A DNA stretch of 64,000 nt from Paramarasmius palmivorus. Taxonomy: Eukaryota; Basidiomycota; Agaricomycetes; Agaricales; Marasmiaceae. The translations under genes were made by a program, and so were the position numbers. Within the stretch, counting starts at the first letter, position 1; each line of letters begins with the position of its first letter. The notes beneath the pieces were generated by a model that was not told the origin of the DNA, ran no database searches, and saw only the letters and a list, made by a program, of their open reading frames with translations. Below are positions 1 to 14,280 of the stretch, piece by piece. The stretch is taken from the NCBI GenBank assembly GCA_037176845.1, contig JAYKXP010000007.1:124001-188000 (forward strand), given 5' to 3'.

Positions 1-377
1 TGATAATTGTACACATTCGCGATATCCAGTAAGCCTTCCCTCTCGACTAATACAAACTAATTAGCATGGTCCGCCACGGGTGTTAAGGAATTAGCCTACC
101 CTTCAAACGTCTGAGGTGGTTTCGCAGTGTGACACCTGGATCAGGCTTTATGAAGATCTTGACGACAAGGTAGCCATTTCGATGTTTGCATTTCACTGTC
201 TTCAGAAACCGAGCTGAACCTAGACTGATTCGCGGGTATCTGTCAATACGCCTTCTTATGCTAGAGTTATTAAACGCACCTCTTTTCGTATACGATATCT
301 CCACCCAACTCTGGTATGAAAGAATCCAATGCGCCAGTGGTACGCGTCAATGTAGACCCAGACTGAACATTCCCCAT
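1..377 (-). CDS. VPS15: Vps15 protein kinase, N-terminal part (cut by window edge)
   Basis: This is the start of the regulatory serine/threonine kinase of the class III PI3-kinase (Vps34) complex, which acts on endosomes and in autophagy. Three coding exons are visible: 377-280, 224-100 and 46-1, separated by 53-55 bp introns with GT...AG ends. The protein begins MGNVQSG, so Gly2 is placed for N-myristoylation as in known Vps15. It then shows ELGGDIVYEK-SLGSARFLKTVK, VVKIFIKPDPG (the kinase-lobe lysine region) and RLK-VEREGLLDIANVYNYQ, all typical of Vps15. The joined frame stays open across all three exons. The rest of the kinase, HEAT and WD40 regions lies beyond position 1. Identification is firm because the order and spacing match the family; only about 90 residues are visible. 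Confidence 0.88.
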
Positions 378-623
378 GACCTTCCTAACGGCTAGAGTAG
401 TGGTAGTGCTTAGGTGAGTTTGGTGTTATTACGAGGGATTCGGGAGTGTAGTATGGCGGACAAGCTGAGATGATTTATGCAGATGTCATGGTAAGACTTA
501 GAATGGTCAAGATGGTGGTCGCGGTTCGACCTAATGTCACAAAATAGGAAGGCCGCGCGCTAGTAGTTTCTCATTCACACACGCAAGTAGAATAAATCGA
601 AGATATTTCAATTCAGTGTTAAA

Positions 624-2280
624 CTACACTGATATCGTTTTGAAAACAGACAATCCGCCAATTCCAGTACTGATGATTGCACCTGGTATCTGAGGGTGCC
701 AATGTAACTCCTTCACCCGTTCCTGGTAATGGGTAAACAGTAGCTGAGAAGGATGCTCAGGAATGACATCCCCTGATTGCCTGACTGATTCATCGTCCGC
801 CTCGACTGCAAGATCCCAAAGGGTAACCTGATCATCATCCCCAGAAGCAGCAAAGACAGAGTCATCGCTTGGATGCCATTCTATGGATGTGATTGGGCGT
901 TTGTGCCAGTTGAAGTGCGCAACATGAGACCTGCCATGCAATTGAGATCAGTGAAAGAAAGAAGAAACAGGTCAAACGTACGTTGATTGCCCAATATTCC
1001 GCAGATCCCAGACTTTTATTTCACCGTTGTCATCGCCGCTGACGAGGAGGTACGACGTTGAACGATTCCAACTGATAACATTAACATCGCTGCCGTGCGC
1101 ATTCAGGATCGATGCGACACTTTGACGAGCTTTCGATCGTATGTCCCACATACGTACGCTTTGGTCCGAAGAGCACGACGCAAACACAGTGATTTCGGTC
1201 GGACTCCATTGTATGTCTTCGACACTAGAGGTGTGAGACAGAAATGGATTAGGGAAAGTCCGAAAACCTGAAGTACTGGCTGTCGTTAGATAGATGCTAG
1301 CAGCATTATCTCCGGTAAGAAGACTGAGGGAAGAAGCTGAGGGTGCGTTCCAGTCCATGGCGTATCCTTCAGTCGAATGTGAATCAACAGTGAATGCAGC
1401 CTTTTGACTTGTTTTTCTGTCAATTTTATATCCGGGAGTGTTGAGGTGCTCTATAAATGGCCGGATATCATAAACGTGTACCTTGCCCGTCTCTGACCAA
1501 ACGCCCGTGAAGTATGGCTGAGAAGGAGAAGGTAGCTGGCGTCCTGGTAACGGCTGTGCGCGGACACGGTTGATGCTGCCAACGTTTGGTATAGTTTCCG
1601 ACTCGACGATAGGATCTTCATCAAGCGCATCGTCATCTTCATCATCGTTCTCGTCGTCCGAATCATCTACACTCAAAAATACTCCAATTAGAGGCATCCA
1701 CGATGCATGGATGAATGCATACCATGGACCTGAGTACGATGTAAGGAGCTCAGTTTTAGAATGGACACTTTGTTGTCTTGAGGTCGTCTGGCTTGGGATC
1801 CTGTCACGACATACGCGGTCGTAGGCAATCTTTGTCGGTTTTCGCCTAGATCGTCGACTAGGATATCGAAAGAGAGGCACGAACAATCCATTCCAAGATC
1901 GTGCCTCATGATATATGTTGACTCGTCTGGTTCTAATGTGTCACCATCGGGGAGTTCATCCACACCCATGATGAAGGGCCGTTTTTCTTCTCGCTCTGTT
2001 GGCTCATCAACTTGCATTGCTAGAAGACAGTGAACAAACACACTTTTTAAATAACACAATCTTGCCACATACCATCACCATTCTCTTCGTCTTCGTCTTC
2101 GCCATCCACAACTTCTCCATCGGATTCATGCTCATCCTCCCAAGGATCTTCATAATCTCCCATATCACCACCTTCCGTCGGTCCATCGTGTGTTTTTTCA
2201 TCGCGCGGGATTTTCACAGAGGCTTCATCTCTGTCCGGATGCTCTGTTTCATTAGCAGAGCGCTTTTTTGTTTTCGACAT
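624..2280 (-). CDS. RRB1: Ribosome assembly WD40 protein Rrb1 / GRWD1
   Basis: This is a nucleolar WD40 protein that chaperones ribosomal protein L3 during 60S assembly. The N-terminus (from ATG at 2278-2280) is lysine/glutamate rich with an acidic patch (EDPWEDEHESDGE). It is followed by DEPTEREEKRPFIMGVDELPDGDTLEPDES, characteristic of the Rrb1/GRWD1 N-terminal domain. A second acidic stretch (DDSDDENDDEDDD) precedes WD40 repeats seen as SVRMWDIRSK, EIKVWDLRN and QVTLWDL, each ending in a WD dipeptide. The C-terminus LSTGIGGLSVFKTISV-type sequence ends at a TAG at 624. Introns separate the N-terminal exon (donor after NGD), a middle section near 1690-1750 and the last exon near 942-980. Other WD40 proteins are excluded by the GVDELPDG block. 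Confidence 0.9.
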
Positions 2281-2847
2281 GAGGCAAGGTTGACTTCAAG
2301 ATGTGAAAGCAAAATTTCTTGTCCATAAACGGAAGTTATGTAACGCGAGCGCTTGCAGCTGACGCTTTTTTGCCCAGTCAGTTGTTGAACAGAACGTTGT
2401 ACATCATGATATTCACCACTACAGACCTGCAGATTAGGCGGTGTTATGGGTCAAGGAAAGTGCATTACTCTGGCAATATATACTGAACCTACACGCGAAA
2501 GGTTGCAACAGGGTCAAATACTTATCGAACATTCTCTACTCAAATTCTACTCCAGCCTAGGAGCGTGGATAGAGTCGCGTTTCAAGACTACTCCAGCCTC
2601 TCTGCTGGAGGATAGAGTAGTCCCTCACACACTGTATCGCATCAGCGCTCAGAAGGAAGAGCAGGACAAGGGTGGAACGTGAACGCGTGAACATTGGTCG
2701 TGGCTCCTGATAGAATGGCATTGCATTACGAGGGGTATTACTATATGAATACAGGCGGATGTAGATTCTATGTGAGCTGGTACGATATCTAGTTCAAGAA
2801 CATTAGCAAGAATCCACTTTTCTCAAATATCTTCTACTCACCAGAGT
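2281..2847. other. Intergenic region with a foldback
   Basis: This stretch holds the promoter of the RRB1 homologue on the right-hand side of its start and the 3' flank of the mitochondrial S19 gene. I see no supported gene. A 78-codon open frame at 2446-2682 has no family resemblance. An inverted repeat lies at 2586-2622 (GACTACTC...GAGTAGTC, with an inner CCAGC/GCTGG pair). Confidence 0.5.
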
Positions 2848-3179
2848 CTACTTCTTGTTATAGCGCAGCGGCTTCTTAGTGTGACTGAATTCTCCCAGCT
2901 TGTGGCCGACCATTTCAGGTGTTATCAACACAGGGATATAGTCTTTTCCATTGTGAACTAGAAACTTTACCCTACCATGCACGCGTTAGTATCGCAAGCC
3001 GAAGGGATTAAATACATAGCCAGGGCTTACCCTACGAAATTGGGGAGAACCGTGCAACTTCTTGCTTGTGTCTTGATCGCAACACGGTGGTCTTGAGCCT
3101 CTTTAAGATTCGGGAATGCAGCAAAGTAAGGACCTTTCCATGCTGACCGGCCTTTGGAAAGGATTTGGGTAACGCGCAT
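2848..3179 (-). CDS. RSM19: Mitochondrial small-subunit ribosomal protein S19
   Basis: This is uS19 of the mitochondrial ribosome. Two exons, 3179-3031 and 2971-2848, are separated by a 59 bp intron and give 90 residues, normal for mitochondrial S19. Family marks are [14 protein letters not shown] near the N-terminus, then [24 protein letters not shown] and [22 protein letters not shown], the highly conserved uS19 core and C-terminus. The start is the first ATG in frame (3177-3179). Upstream in-frame codons are not ATG. The gene is transcribed head-to-head with the cytosolic eL34 gene, with 253 bp between start codons, which suggests a shared promoter for mitochondrial and cytosolic ribosome genes. 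Confidence 0.9.
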
Positions 3180-3432
3180 GACTAGTCTCGCGGCAAAAGG
3201 AGGGTCTAGTCTATTAGTCAGCCAATAAGGGCGCTCGGCAATCCCCGAACAAAGCCCTTGCCAAACTAGCACAAACTATACAGTTTGAGATCGGGTGGCT
3301 TGCACTTTCCGGGGTTCAATCACGAACAAGAAATAGTGTGCTCAACGTCGCCGCCGACAACCTCAAGAACAAGGTACATATCGTCGCTTCGAACTATCGT
3401 CATTATGTCCTTACATCTTGCACACAGAAAAA

Positions 3433-3871
3433 ATGGCCCAAAGAGTCACTCTCCGCAAAAGACAGCCTTATAACACCAAGTCCAGCGGACGTCGGGTTGT
3501 CAAGACTCCGGGTGGCTCACTCATCTACCATACCGTCAAGAAAAGGGCTTCATCGCCGAAATGTGGTGACTGTGGGCTGGCCCTTCCTGGAGTGCGTCCA
3601 TTCTTTCCTCAGGCACTTGGACTCGTCTCATACTTTTGATTAGATTCCTGCTCTTCGACCCCGTCAATATGCTACCATCTCCAAGCGACAAAAGTCTGTG
3701 AACCGAGCATACGGTGGTGCTCGTTGCGGAGAATGTGTTAAGCAGAGGTGCGTATTCCTCAAAGATCACGTCAATCTACATATTGAAGATCGGTTTAGAA
3801 TCCTCCGGGCTTTCTTGGTGGAGGAGGCAAAGATAGTGAAGAAGGTCATCAAGAGCCAGCAGAAGAAGTAA
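3433..3871 (+). CDS. RPL34: 60S ribosomal protein eL34
   Basis: This is a structural protein of the cytosolic large ribosomal subunit. Exons 3433-3591, 3644-3747 and 3799-3871 join to 111 residues, the usual length. The protein starts MAQRVTLRKRQPYNTKS and carries VKTPGG, PKCGDCGLALPGIPALRP, the second Cys pair in GARCGECVKQR, and ends in a basic KKVIKSQQKK tail. The paired CxxC motifs are the eL34 zinc site. The first ATG in this exon (3418) would add five residues (MHTEK), but MAQR at 3433 matches the family start. The third exon begins after TTTAG, because the earlier candidate acceptor at 3788 leads straight to a stop. Confidence 0.94.
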
Positions 3872-4504
3872 ATTGGCTTGTACTCCACTGCTTCATGACT
3901 GTTCTTCACTGCTATCTACGCATCATTCATGCCATATGTATACAAGGTTTCACCTAGGCCCATGCAGCATGTTCCTCACATCTCCGGCACACCCTTTGCA
4001 ACGCAGTTCAGACCTCTGACAGTCTTTCGACCGTTGGATCGTGACAGTGCGGTTCTTTAGAAAACCTACTTTGATATGGAGCATTTAGCACTTTCGGTTG
4101 ATACACCGATCTAAGCATCTCTGAAATGTATACATTGCGCCCAGCCCTAGCATCGACCAGAGATCGACCAAGGTGAAGAAAAAATATACTCACGTATCTA
4201 AAGCGCTGCGTCGTGAAGGGTAGACACGACAATCAAGTTGAAATTGTAGCAAGAGAGTTCTCATTGAGTAGATAACGAACAATTAGGCTCGACACCAGCC
4301 GCTTTGCACGGTGATGGGGTCCTACACAGTAAGTTTTGAATGACTATTTTCAAAACTCTACCGCAGTGAATGGTTTGAGTCTAGTAAACAATCATGTCAA
4401 AATTCAAGTCGCTGGTGCATGGTGGAGGCATATCGTATTGCTTAGTGTGCATAATACAAAGGTGCGACAAGACGAATAACAAGGAAAGCCAGGACATGAT
4501 GCGA
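3872..4504. other. Convergent 3' flanks of eL34 and eL42
   Basis: The two ribosomal protein genes point toward each other here, so this stretch should hold both 3' untranslated regions and terminators. The open frames seen on the minus strand show no recognisable protein, and I see no repeat or RNA gene. Confidence 0.4.
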
Positions 4505-5165
4505 TTACTGCGAAATTTAGAGCGTTTAGTGCAATGCATTGGGTGACTTAGAATCAGGTTACGCACGAAAGTAAGCGCAGCTCCTTTCGTCTTCTTCTCA
4601 CCACCAAGCTCGAAGCTATAGAGAAGATATCAGCAGAACGATAAGAGTAGCCGGGTGATTAGACACGCACTGCTTGCAACGCTTCAAAGAAAGTTGCATT
4701 TTGTATTTGCAGACTGTGCACTCCAGTCGTAGCACAACCTTCTTCGTTGTCTTTGCCTATATTAAAGTTCCGATGAGCAGCTGGATAATCCACCGCGATC
4801 TGCCAACGAACCTTCTTGTGGAAGACGGGCTTGGTCTGACCACCATAACCGGACTGCTTTCGGTCATAACGACGCTTTCCCTGTGCGAACAGCGAATCCT
4901 TGCCCTTCTTGTATTGTGTCACCTTGTGCGGGCTAGGAGGAAAGCAATATGAGAACGATAAGTTTGTCCAGATAAATTGGGACGTACGTGTGCTTCTTGC
5001 AGGTTTTACCCTTGCAGTCTAATCACGACAGATGTTCTCAATATTCTTCCTTCTCTCATACCAGATCCTGAACTTACATGTACGACGGGTCCTGGAAAAC
5101 AGTAGGCAATCAGCATTCACGGAAATCTCAACACTAGCAAAAACTTACTTGGGGATGTTGACCAT
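4505..5165 (-). CDS. RPL42: 60S ribosomal protein eL42 (L36a/L44)
   Basis: This is a large-subunit ribosomal protein near the E site. Seven coding segments join exactly to 106 residues: 5165-5149, 5091-5078, 5018-4988, 4932-4812, 4756-4671, 4615-4567 and a stop codon alone at 4507-4505. The sequence reads [58 protein letters not shown] and [16 protein letters not shown], an unmistakable eL42. The two CxxC pairs form its zinc site. Position 56 is Pro, the residue whose change to Gln gives cycloheximide resistance in yeasts, so the ordinary sensitive form is predicted. The last intron sits directly before the TAA. This intron load over a 106-codon gene is striking. Confidence 0.93.
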
Positions 5166-5417
5166 TTTGTTCTTGCCGGCGACGTCAAAGGGCTTGTCCT
5201 TGTCGAGTTTCTAGTTGTCGCTACTTCTGAGGCGTGACCACCACCCAATTCCGAAAGAGGAAAGTACTGCACAGCTGGGAGTTAAGGTTTGAACTCCGCC
5301 GGAGTTTGCCGATAGGCTCTCCGACAAGTTCGTTACAATATTCCGGCCTTTCGTTTTGTTACAGTTCAGTAGTTGAATCTCAACGGCACTTGACCTATCG
5401 GTATTACATCTGGGCCA

Positions 5418-8423
<3,006 letters not shown>

Positions 8424-8628
8424 TCTAGAAGAGTCGAAGGTGAAGGAGGAGGGTACGGAGCAACTTCCCAAATTGGAAACCAATCAAGGAGTATACGAGC
8501 GTCAAAACAAGTTCATAATATACCATATAGATACAACCGATTCCCAAATTCCAAACACTAGTAATACATACATACGCAACTCTTAACGAGATATCTGCCA
8601 AAAAACATCATGACCATGCATTATTCGT

Positions 8629-11600
8629 TTATGCTAATGGTCTATATTGCGCCATAAAGTTCTGCCATGGGTCCGCAATGTCCGACACAGGCATCAAGTA
8701 TTCGTTCGGAGTTGGACTACTCATCTGATATCCATTGTAATCCGACCGCATGTTGGTGCCATTATTCTGGTAACCATAATAGCTATGCATGCTTTCGAGA
8801 GGCATACTGTGCTGCGTGGTCGGATACTGGTAAAGGGTTGGGCTTTCAGTCATGGGTTCGGAAGCATATTGGGGATACTGAGCTGTAGACGGGCTGGCCT
8901 GAGGTGCATACGACCATTGTGATTCCGGTTCTGGTATTGTCCGAAGTGGTGTTTGAACAGGCGTCTGGACCGCCGGTGGCGGAGAGGAGTGCTGCGAAAC
9001 TGGACTGGCGCTGGAGTAAGGCGATCCTGGCGAAGACGACTTCTTTCGAGAAACGAGTCGCGTCAGCCCTCCCAGTCCTGCAAGCTCGTCATCTTCTGAT
9101 TTAATAGGTGGCGAGGAGCTGAAACCGATACGGGAGGAATCTCCAGACCCAGAAAGCGCAGCGTGGGCTCGTTCCTTTAGTTTCTGGAGTATAGGCTAAA
9201 TCAAAAGTTAGGACTGCTTTTTAACAAATGATAATAATACGACTTGCGTACCAGGATCTTATTTTTGCGTGATGTTTCAGAGACAGAGGAGAATAAACTA
9301 TATGCGGATTCCAAGTGAGAAAAAGCGGAGGGCGCTATGGCCATTTGCGACTTTGCCGCGATAGAGCCCAGGACTATCTGCGAGAAGAAATCAATACACA
9401 AAATCCGACTACGAATAGCGCAAAATGAACTTACAGAGCATGAGAAGACATGTGTAAATAAAAACCACATTCGTTCGGTTAACGCAGGTTGCTGCTTGAA
9501 AAGACTACCAATCAATCCCACAAATGAACAGGCACTCGTGTATGCGGCTAGAACAGATGGTGCGTATTTGCTACCCATTGGATCTGCGGGACTGTCCTCG
9601 AGGGCTCTGGCAAAGAACCCGCGATGCATGTAGAATATTGCTGGAGATTCCAATGAGACAAGATGATCTATGAGATGCCATTGAACTTACATATTTCCTT
9701 GATAGCGAAAGCGATATGACGCTGCATTGTGAGTTCCATTGATGGTTGGTCAACCTCCAAGTTGAGTTTCACCCCGCCGAAACCTGGAACTTGCAGGCTT
9801 GGGGGCACATAGTAATTGCGAACCTTCTTGTCCATGTCTTGAATCGTCTTATAACTGGGTGGTCGGGCTCCAAATACTTGATCATGTACGACACTCAAGC
9901 ATTCATGGCAAAATGCATGCTTCCATGCATGAACTGACAACAAACCAGGTCAACCACTGATAGTATTATATGCAAGAAGCTTACACGACATCTCTTGCTC
10001 TCCTTGACCATTTCTGTAGCTCTCATGCGGTCGTCTTGTGTCGACATGCGCAATGGAGAACGATGGCGGTCTGCCGTATGTGAGGCTCTACAAATCCATA
10101 AGACAAGGGATGCAGCCACGCTGAAAACTTATCAAACCTGCCACGAGTCGTACGTGAATATCTCCCATAATAAACAACGTCGACGGAAGGTTTCGTCAGC
10201 ACTCAGCTTCCATTTCCCACTGTCTCGATCTGATTGACAGACATACATCAGTAATTGCGTATTCGAGGCGAAATGACATCTTACGCAGTCCAACCTACGA
10301 ATATGTGGTTTAAGGTTACGTCGAAACAGACAAATCAGAAGACTCACGCTTTGTGCCAGTTTGACAACTAGACCCATAGTGGCCCAGCGTGGGCCGTCAA
10401 TGTCATCCAAAAACATGTAATGACACATGAGGAGCTGAAATGGATCTATCAGACATTGCTGTTCGAGTGATGCTATAGCATTTACCAGCGCCTGTATAGC
10501 ATGAATCGACTGCTCTTCAAAAATGGAATTCATAGATAAGGCTGCTCGACCCAGCTGATAGTAGTGAGCGGCCTCTGGCGAATGCGAAGGTTTCGACAAA
10601 TCGAGTAACGTCCCAATAGCTAAAGCCATATAGAGAATAGCAAGAATGTGGCCGTTAACCGAATCCTGGACTTCATAGACAGGTCTGAAGACTACGTCAT
10701 AAAACTGGTCTTCAGTAATGGGAGTGTACCTGAAGCAGCGTAAGTCGCCGCGTACGGAAATGAAATGAAAGAACGTACATCCAAGCCGCATGTCGATAGT
10801 AGATAGTGCATAGATTTTGCGCAACCGAGACCTTCGGGAGAAGACCCAAAAGGGACCCACGGACTCCTTCGGCTGTCTTGTTTCCTGATGCGAACGGAAA
10901 TGAATAGGCCAACCACGGGATGTCGGATGGCATAACAGCCTCAAACGTTGGGGACTTGACCTCGTCATCCGAGCTTTCTTCATTCTGGAAATTGGTGAGA
11001 CAAGGAGCACACTGCTCAGAATAAAGAAGTGACCTGTAATAAATACTTTAAAGGACATCATTAAGGTTGTCAAACAACTGAGTGCGAAGAGCTTGCGCAC
11101 CCAAGAATTGGCTGTAGAGCCAAAGAATGTGGATCGGCCACTTTGAGAAATAGAACTGCTAGAGTTTGAGAAGCAGCCTTATTGGAAAAGATGTGAGGAC
11201 ATACAGTGAGCCCATTGCGTCAATTGTATCGCCATTCTCTTGCTTCTCTTCCTTGATTGAGGGATGGTCAAGTCGCTCGCGCTCCAAGGGTCTTTTAATC
11301 TGTAACAGTTCGTCGCTAAGAAGCGGATGCGTATGTAACGAGGTCATGCTATGTGAATCGGCGAGAGCATCTTCGAGAGTTCGAACGCGGCTGGCCAACT
11401 CGGTGATCTTGTCATGTAAGACTTCAGTATTGGCAAGCACAAATCTGCGACCAGTTTCAGAACCTCTAATCAAGAAACAACACAGAATGCGCACCTGTTT
11501 CCCTTTCCCGTAGTTAATGAGCCTAAAAACACCTCTAGACCACTGCTCAACAAAATGAAAGTAGGGAGACTTGCCCTCGGGACAGATAGCGCCACAACCT

Positions 11601-11970
11601 GGAGGAAAATTGAGTACAGTGCTTCACGCTGAGTTATCGCTTGTTTCAAACCTTTCTTCACGCAATTACTGTGGAATTAAGAGACAACATCAATACGCGG
11701 GTTAACATGCGGGAGAACGGGAACGGACCTGCAAGGGAAGACGCGACTGCATCTAGATTTGCTCTCCTACGTTAGCAAGGACCGGTGAAAACGGAAACAT
11801 GAGGAGCGCACTTGAGCTTCAGTCTAGATAAGATTATTCATGCCGTTGAGCAAGGATCTAATGTAATATGAGGAGTGACAAGCTCACCTCCGACATTCAT
11901 TACACGATAATGCGACGCCTGAGCGTCTCTTGTGACGCTGAACTAGCGTCGACTCTCCGACCGAAGCCAT
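8629..11970 (-). CDS. Zn2Cys6 fungal transcription factor
   Basis: This is a nuclear regulator with a binuclear zinc cluster. The first exon starts MASVGESTLVQRHKRR and continues CNECRR-LKLK-CSRVFPC-RSNCVKKG-CGAICPEG once four short introns are removed, giving all six cysteines in the usual spacing. A coiled-coil-like segment follows near 11160-11490 (LHDKITELASRVRTLEDAL), the normal linker-dimerisation helix. The middle (10130-11100) has the fungal-specific transcription factor domain: DLSKPSHSPEAAHYYQLGRAAL and IQALVNAIASLEQQ-type sequence. The C-terminus is Pro/Ser/Tyr-rich and ends WQNFMAQYRPLA at 8629. The target genes cannot be told from sequence. The divergent neighbour is TSR4, 400 bp away. 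Confidence 0.85.
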
Positions 11971-12369
11971 CGTGGTAGAAACAAGAGTTGATGATTCGTG
12001 GTTAATTTGCTACACATTTCAAGTTGGTCCTGTAATGCCAACAAGACCTCTCGATCGGTCGGCCACGCGACGGCCATCATTTGCCATGTGACTTAAATCC
12101 GATAACGTTTAAAAAATTTCCTCAGTCGCGATTTTCTTTCCTTGCAGCGACCAGCAAGGACTCTTTACTTTCAGGTGAGTTTCTGTCTCCTCTTTCCCAA
12201 CTTTAGGATGAGCGCTTTAGATGACGAGTCCGAAACGCTTGGTGTTGTGTTATACAGCACCCATGCGAACGAGACGACAAGCATCAAATTTTACCATTCA
12301 TGCATTTCTGATACCTGTCTACCCACCATACCATTTGATAAGCTGGCTAATCTTCCTGTTTCAGTTTCA
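11971..12369. promoter_or_regulatory. Divergent intergenic region, Zn2Cys6 factor / TSR4
   Basis: This 399 bp stretch separates two start codons on opposite strands, so it should carry both promoters. An in-frame ATG at 12208 lies upstream of the chosen TSR4 start and could extend that protein. I see no clear TATA box or repeat. Confidence 0.4.
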
Positions 12370-13924
12370 ATGTCAAAATCTATTGAAGAAGACGACTGGT
12401 CAGATTCAGACGAAGAAGCTTACTCGGATGTCGAGACTTCGGTCAACCTGGGTATCCCTGATGGTCCCCTGGATGCTGAAGGCGATGCTTGTGATGCAGC
12501 TGTATCGAGAATAGGTGGCCGTCCTGTACGATATGTCTTACACGTATATTGCAATACAATCTCAAATCCCCCTTTCCATTTCTCTGAAGGCTTTCCTTCC
12601 TTCCGAAGAGCCATTGATAACTTGCTCGCAATGCAAAAACTGTTCGTATCCAATGGAGCTGCTCGTTCAAATGTATTGCCCCTTTGAAGATAGTCCCATG
12701 GATCGAGCCTTGTACGTTTGGGGATGTTCAAGAAGCGAATGTCAAGGCAAAGTTGGAAGGTATGGAGGCATGTTTTGACATAAATGCAAACTAATCCCTC
12801 GCCCCAAAGTGTGCGGGCCTGGCGGGGTCTCAGGTACAATGAGGAATATGCAAAGAAACTGGAAAAGAAACTGGCACGAAAGCGCGAACAAGAGGAAGCA
12901 AAAAGAAAGGCTGAGGAGGCAGAAAAGGCAAAGGCGACTACGAAGGCCACCAATCCATTCTCAGTCAGTCTTCTATCCTCGATTTGATGCACCAGTCACA
13001 TATCCCTTTCCTGCTAGATGAAGAATTCTAATGGACCAGCCAGCCCGTTCGGCCTTGGTGCACAGATATTTGGCAGCCAGACTGTCAGTTCAGACCAGAG
13101 CACCGCCGAAGACGGTAAGGAGGAAGGACCCAAGGAAGAGGAAGACTCGGACAGCGAGTCCATTGCCTCCGAAGAATCATTAATCACTGCCATGGCATCT
13201 ACCTCACTCAATGACGCTGATTCCCCATGGAGAGCGTCGCCCGCGTATCCCTCATTGTACCTGTCCACAGCCTCAGAATATCTTCCTGCACAACCAAAGA
13301 CAGGAAGCGCGACGAAAATCTCCGCCGATGCTGGTATGGGTGATGAAAAAGACGGACTTGCAACCTGGGCTTCGGAAGCGTACGAAAATTCATTGGAAGT
13401 AGACCACGTCTTTGACAGGTTCTCCAAGAGGGTGTCGTTTGAAGGAGAACAATGCATCAGGTATACGAGATCAGTCCGGCGTTTTGATTTGTAGAAACTC
13501 AATACTCGACTATAGGTATGAACTGGGTGGAACACCTCTACCATTCGCATCGGATGCCACCTTCGACAAGTTGTTCCCCAAACCACCAGAAGCGCCACTT
13601 CCGGTGACCAAGGCCGATTTCAAGGTAGTTCATCAGGTCAAACGGACGTATAAGCCTGCCATCCAAGCCTGCGAGCATTGCAAAGGACCACGAGTATTCG
13701 AGTGCCAGTTGATGCCTAATCTCATCAACGTGCTTCAGACGAAGGACTCTGGAAAGACAATGACAGACGAAGAAAGACGAAAACACGTTCAGCGAGTCCT
13801 CAAAGGTGGCAGCGAGCGTGGGATGACATGGGGTACCTGTATGATATTTTCTTGTAAGAACGACTGCTATGAAGGAAAAGAGGGATGGAGAGAAGAGGTG
13901 GTACTTGTACAGTGGGATACATAG
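12370..13924 (+). CDS. TSR4: Tsr4 / PDCD2 ribosome-biogenesis chaperone
   Basis: This PDCD2-family protein is a dedicated cotranslational chaperone of ribosomal protein uS5 (Rps2) in yeast and is needed for 20S pre-rRNA processing. Exons 12370-12525, 12590-12759, 12810-12963, 13018-13460 and 13516-13924 join to 443 residues. The N-terminus MSKSIEEDDWSDSDEEAYSD is acidic, then IGGRPAFLP precedes a cysteine-rich zinc region (CSQCKNCS, MELLVQMYCP, YVWGCSRSECQGK). An SVRAWRGLRYNEEY block leads into a charged helix. The PDCD2_C domain follows: YELGGTPLPFA, CEHCKGPRVFECQLMPNL, and WGTCMIFSCKNDC with the final Cys pairs. The start could be the upstream ATG at 12208, but the family-like N-terminus begins at 12370. 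Confidence 0.9.
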
Positions 13925-14280
13925 TGCCGATAGTGTGTAGTATTCGATTTTCACTCGATGAACTGCTAGTAAAGAGCTCGAGGTATCAAATTAAAATGCC
14001 TACTAGTACAAATGCGTTGCGAGACTCTGGTTACTATCTTGCAGAAGATGAAAACAGAAAACTAGCAGAGCAAGGAAACAATAAGCGAGATGCAGATAGA
14101 AATGAGTGTGAGGTGTCGCTGGCGGATGGATTAGAAAAAATAATCTAAGTGAGTATGCGTGTGCGAGAAAATGGCAGAATGAAAACAAGGAGCGACAAAC
14201 GAAACAATAACTGCAAGGGTCAACCCAACAATATTAGAGGATAAAAAGCATGAATCCCAAGGACTGTTTTTACAACATCA
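13925..14280. other. Convergent 3' flanks of TSR4 and the TBC gene
   Basis: This 356 bp stretch lies between two stop codons on opposite strands and should contain both 3' ends. I see no gene or structured element in it. Confidence 0.4.

Noticed and set aside
2446..2682. 78-codon plus-strand open frame
   Set aside because: No family resemblance, no start context, and it lies in an intergenic stretch with an inverted repeat.
4381..4566. Minus-strand open frame after the eL42 coding sequence
   Set aside because: It runs on from the last large exon of eL42 through an intron; the acceptor TTTCGCAG is followed directly by TAA.
8521..8590. Alternative start of the zinc transporter at an ATG near 8526 (MVYYELVL)
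   Set aside because: No donor keeps the frame into the next exon; the ATG at 8423 with a GTGAGT donor does.
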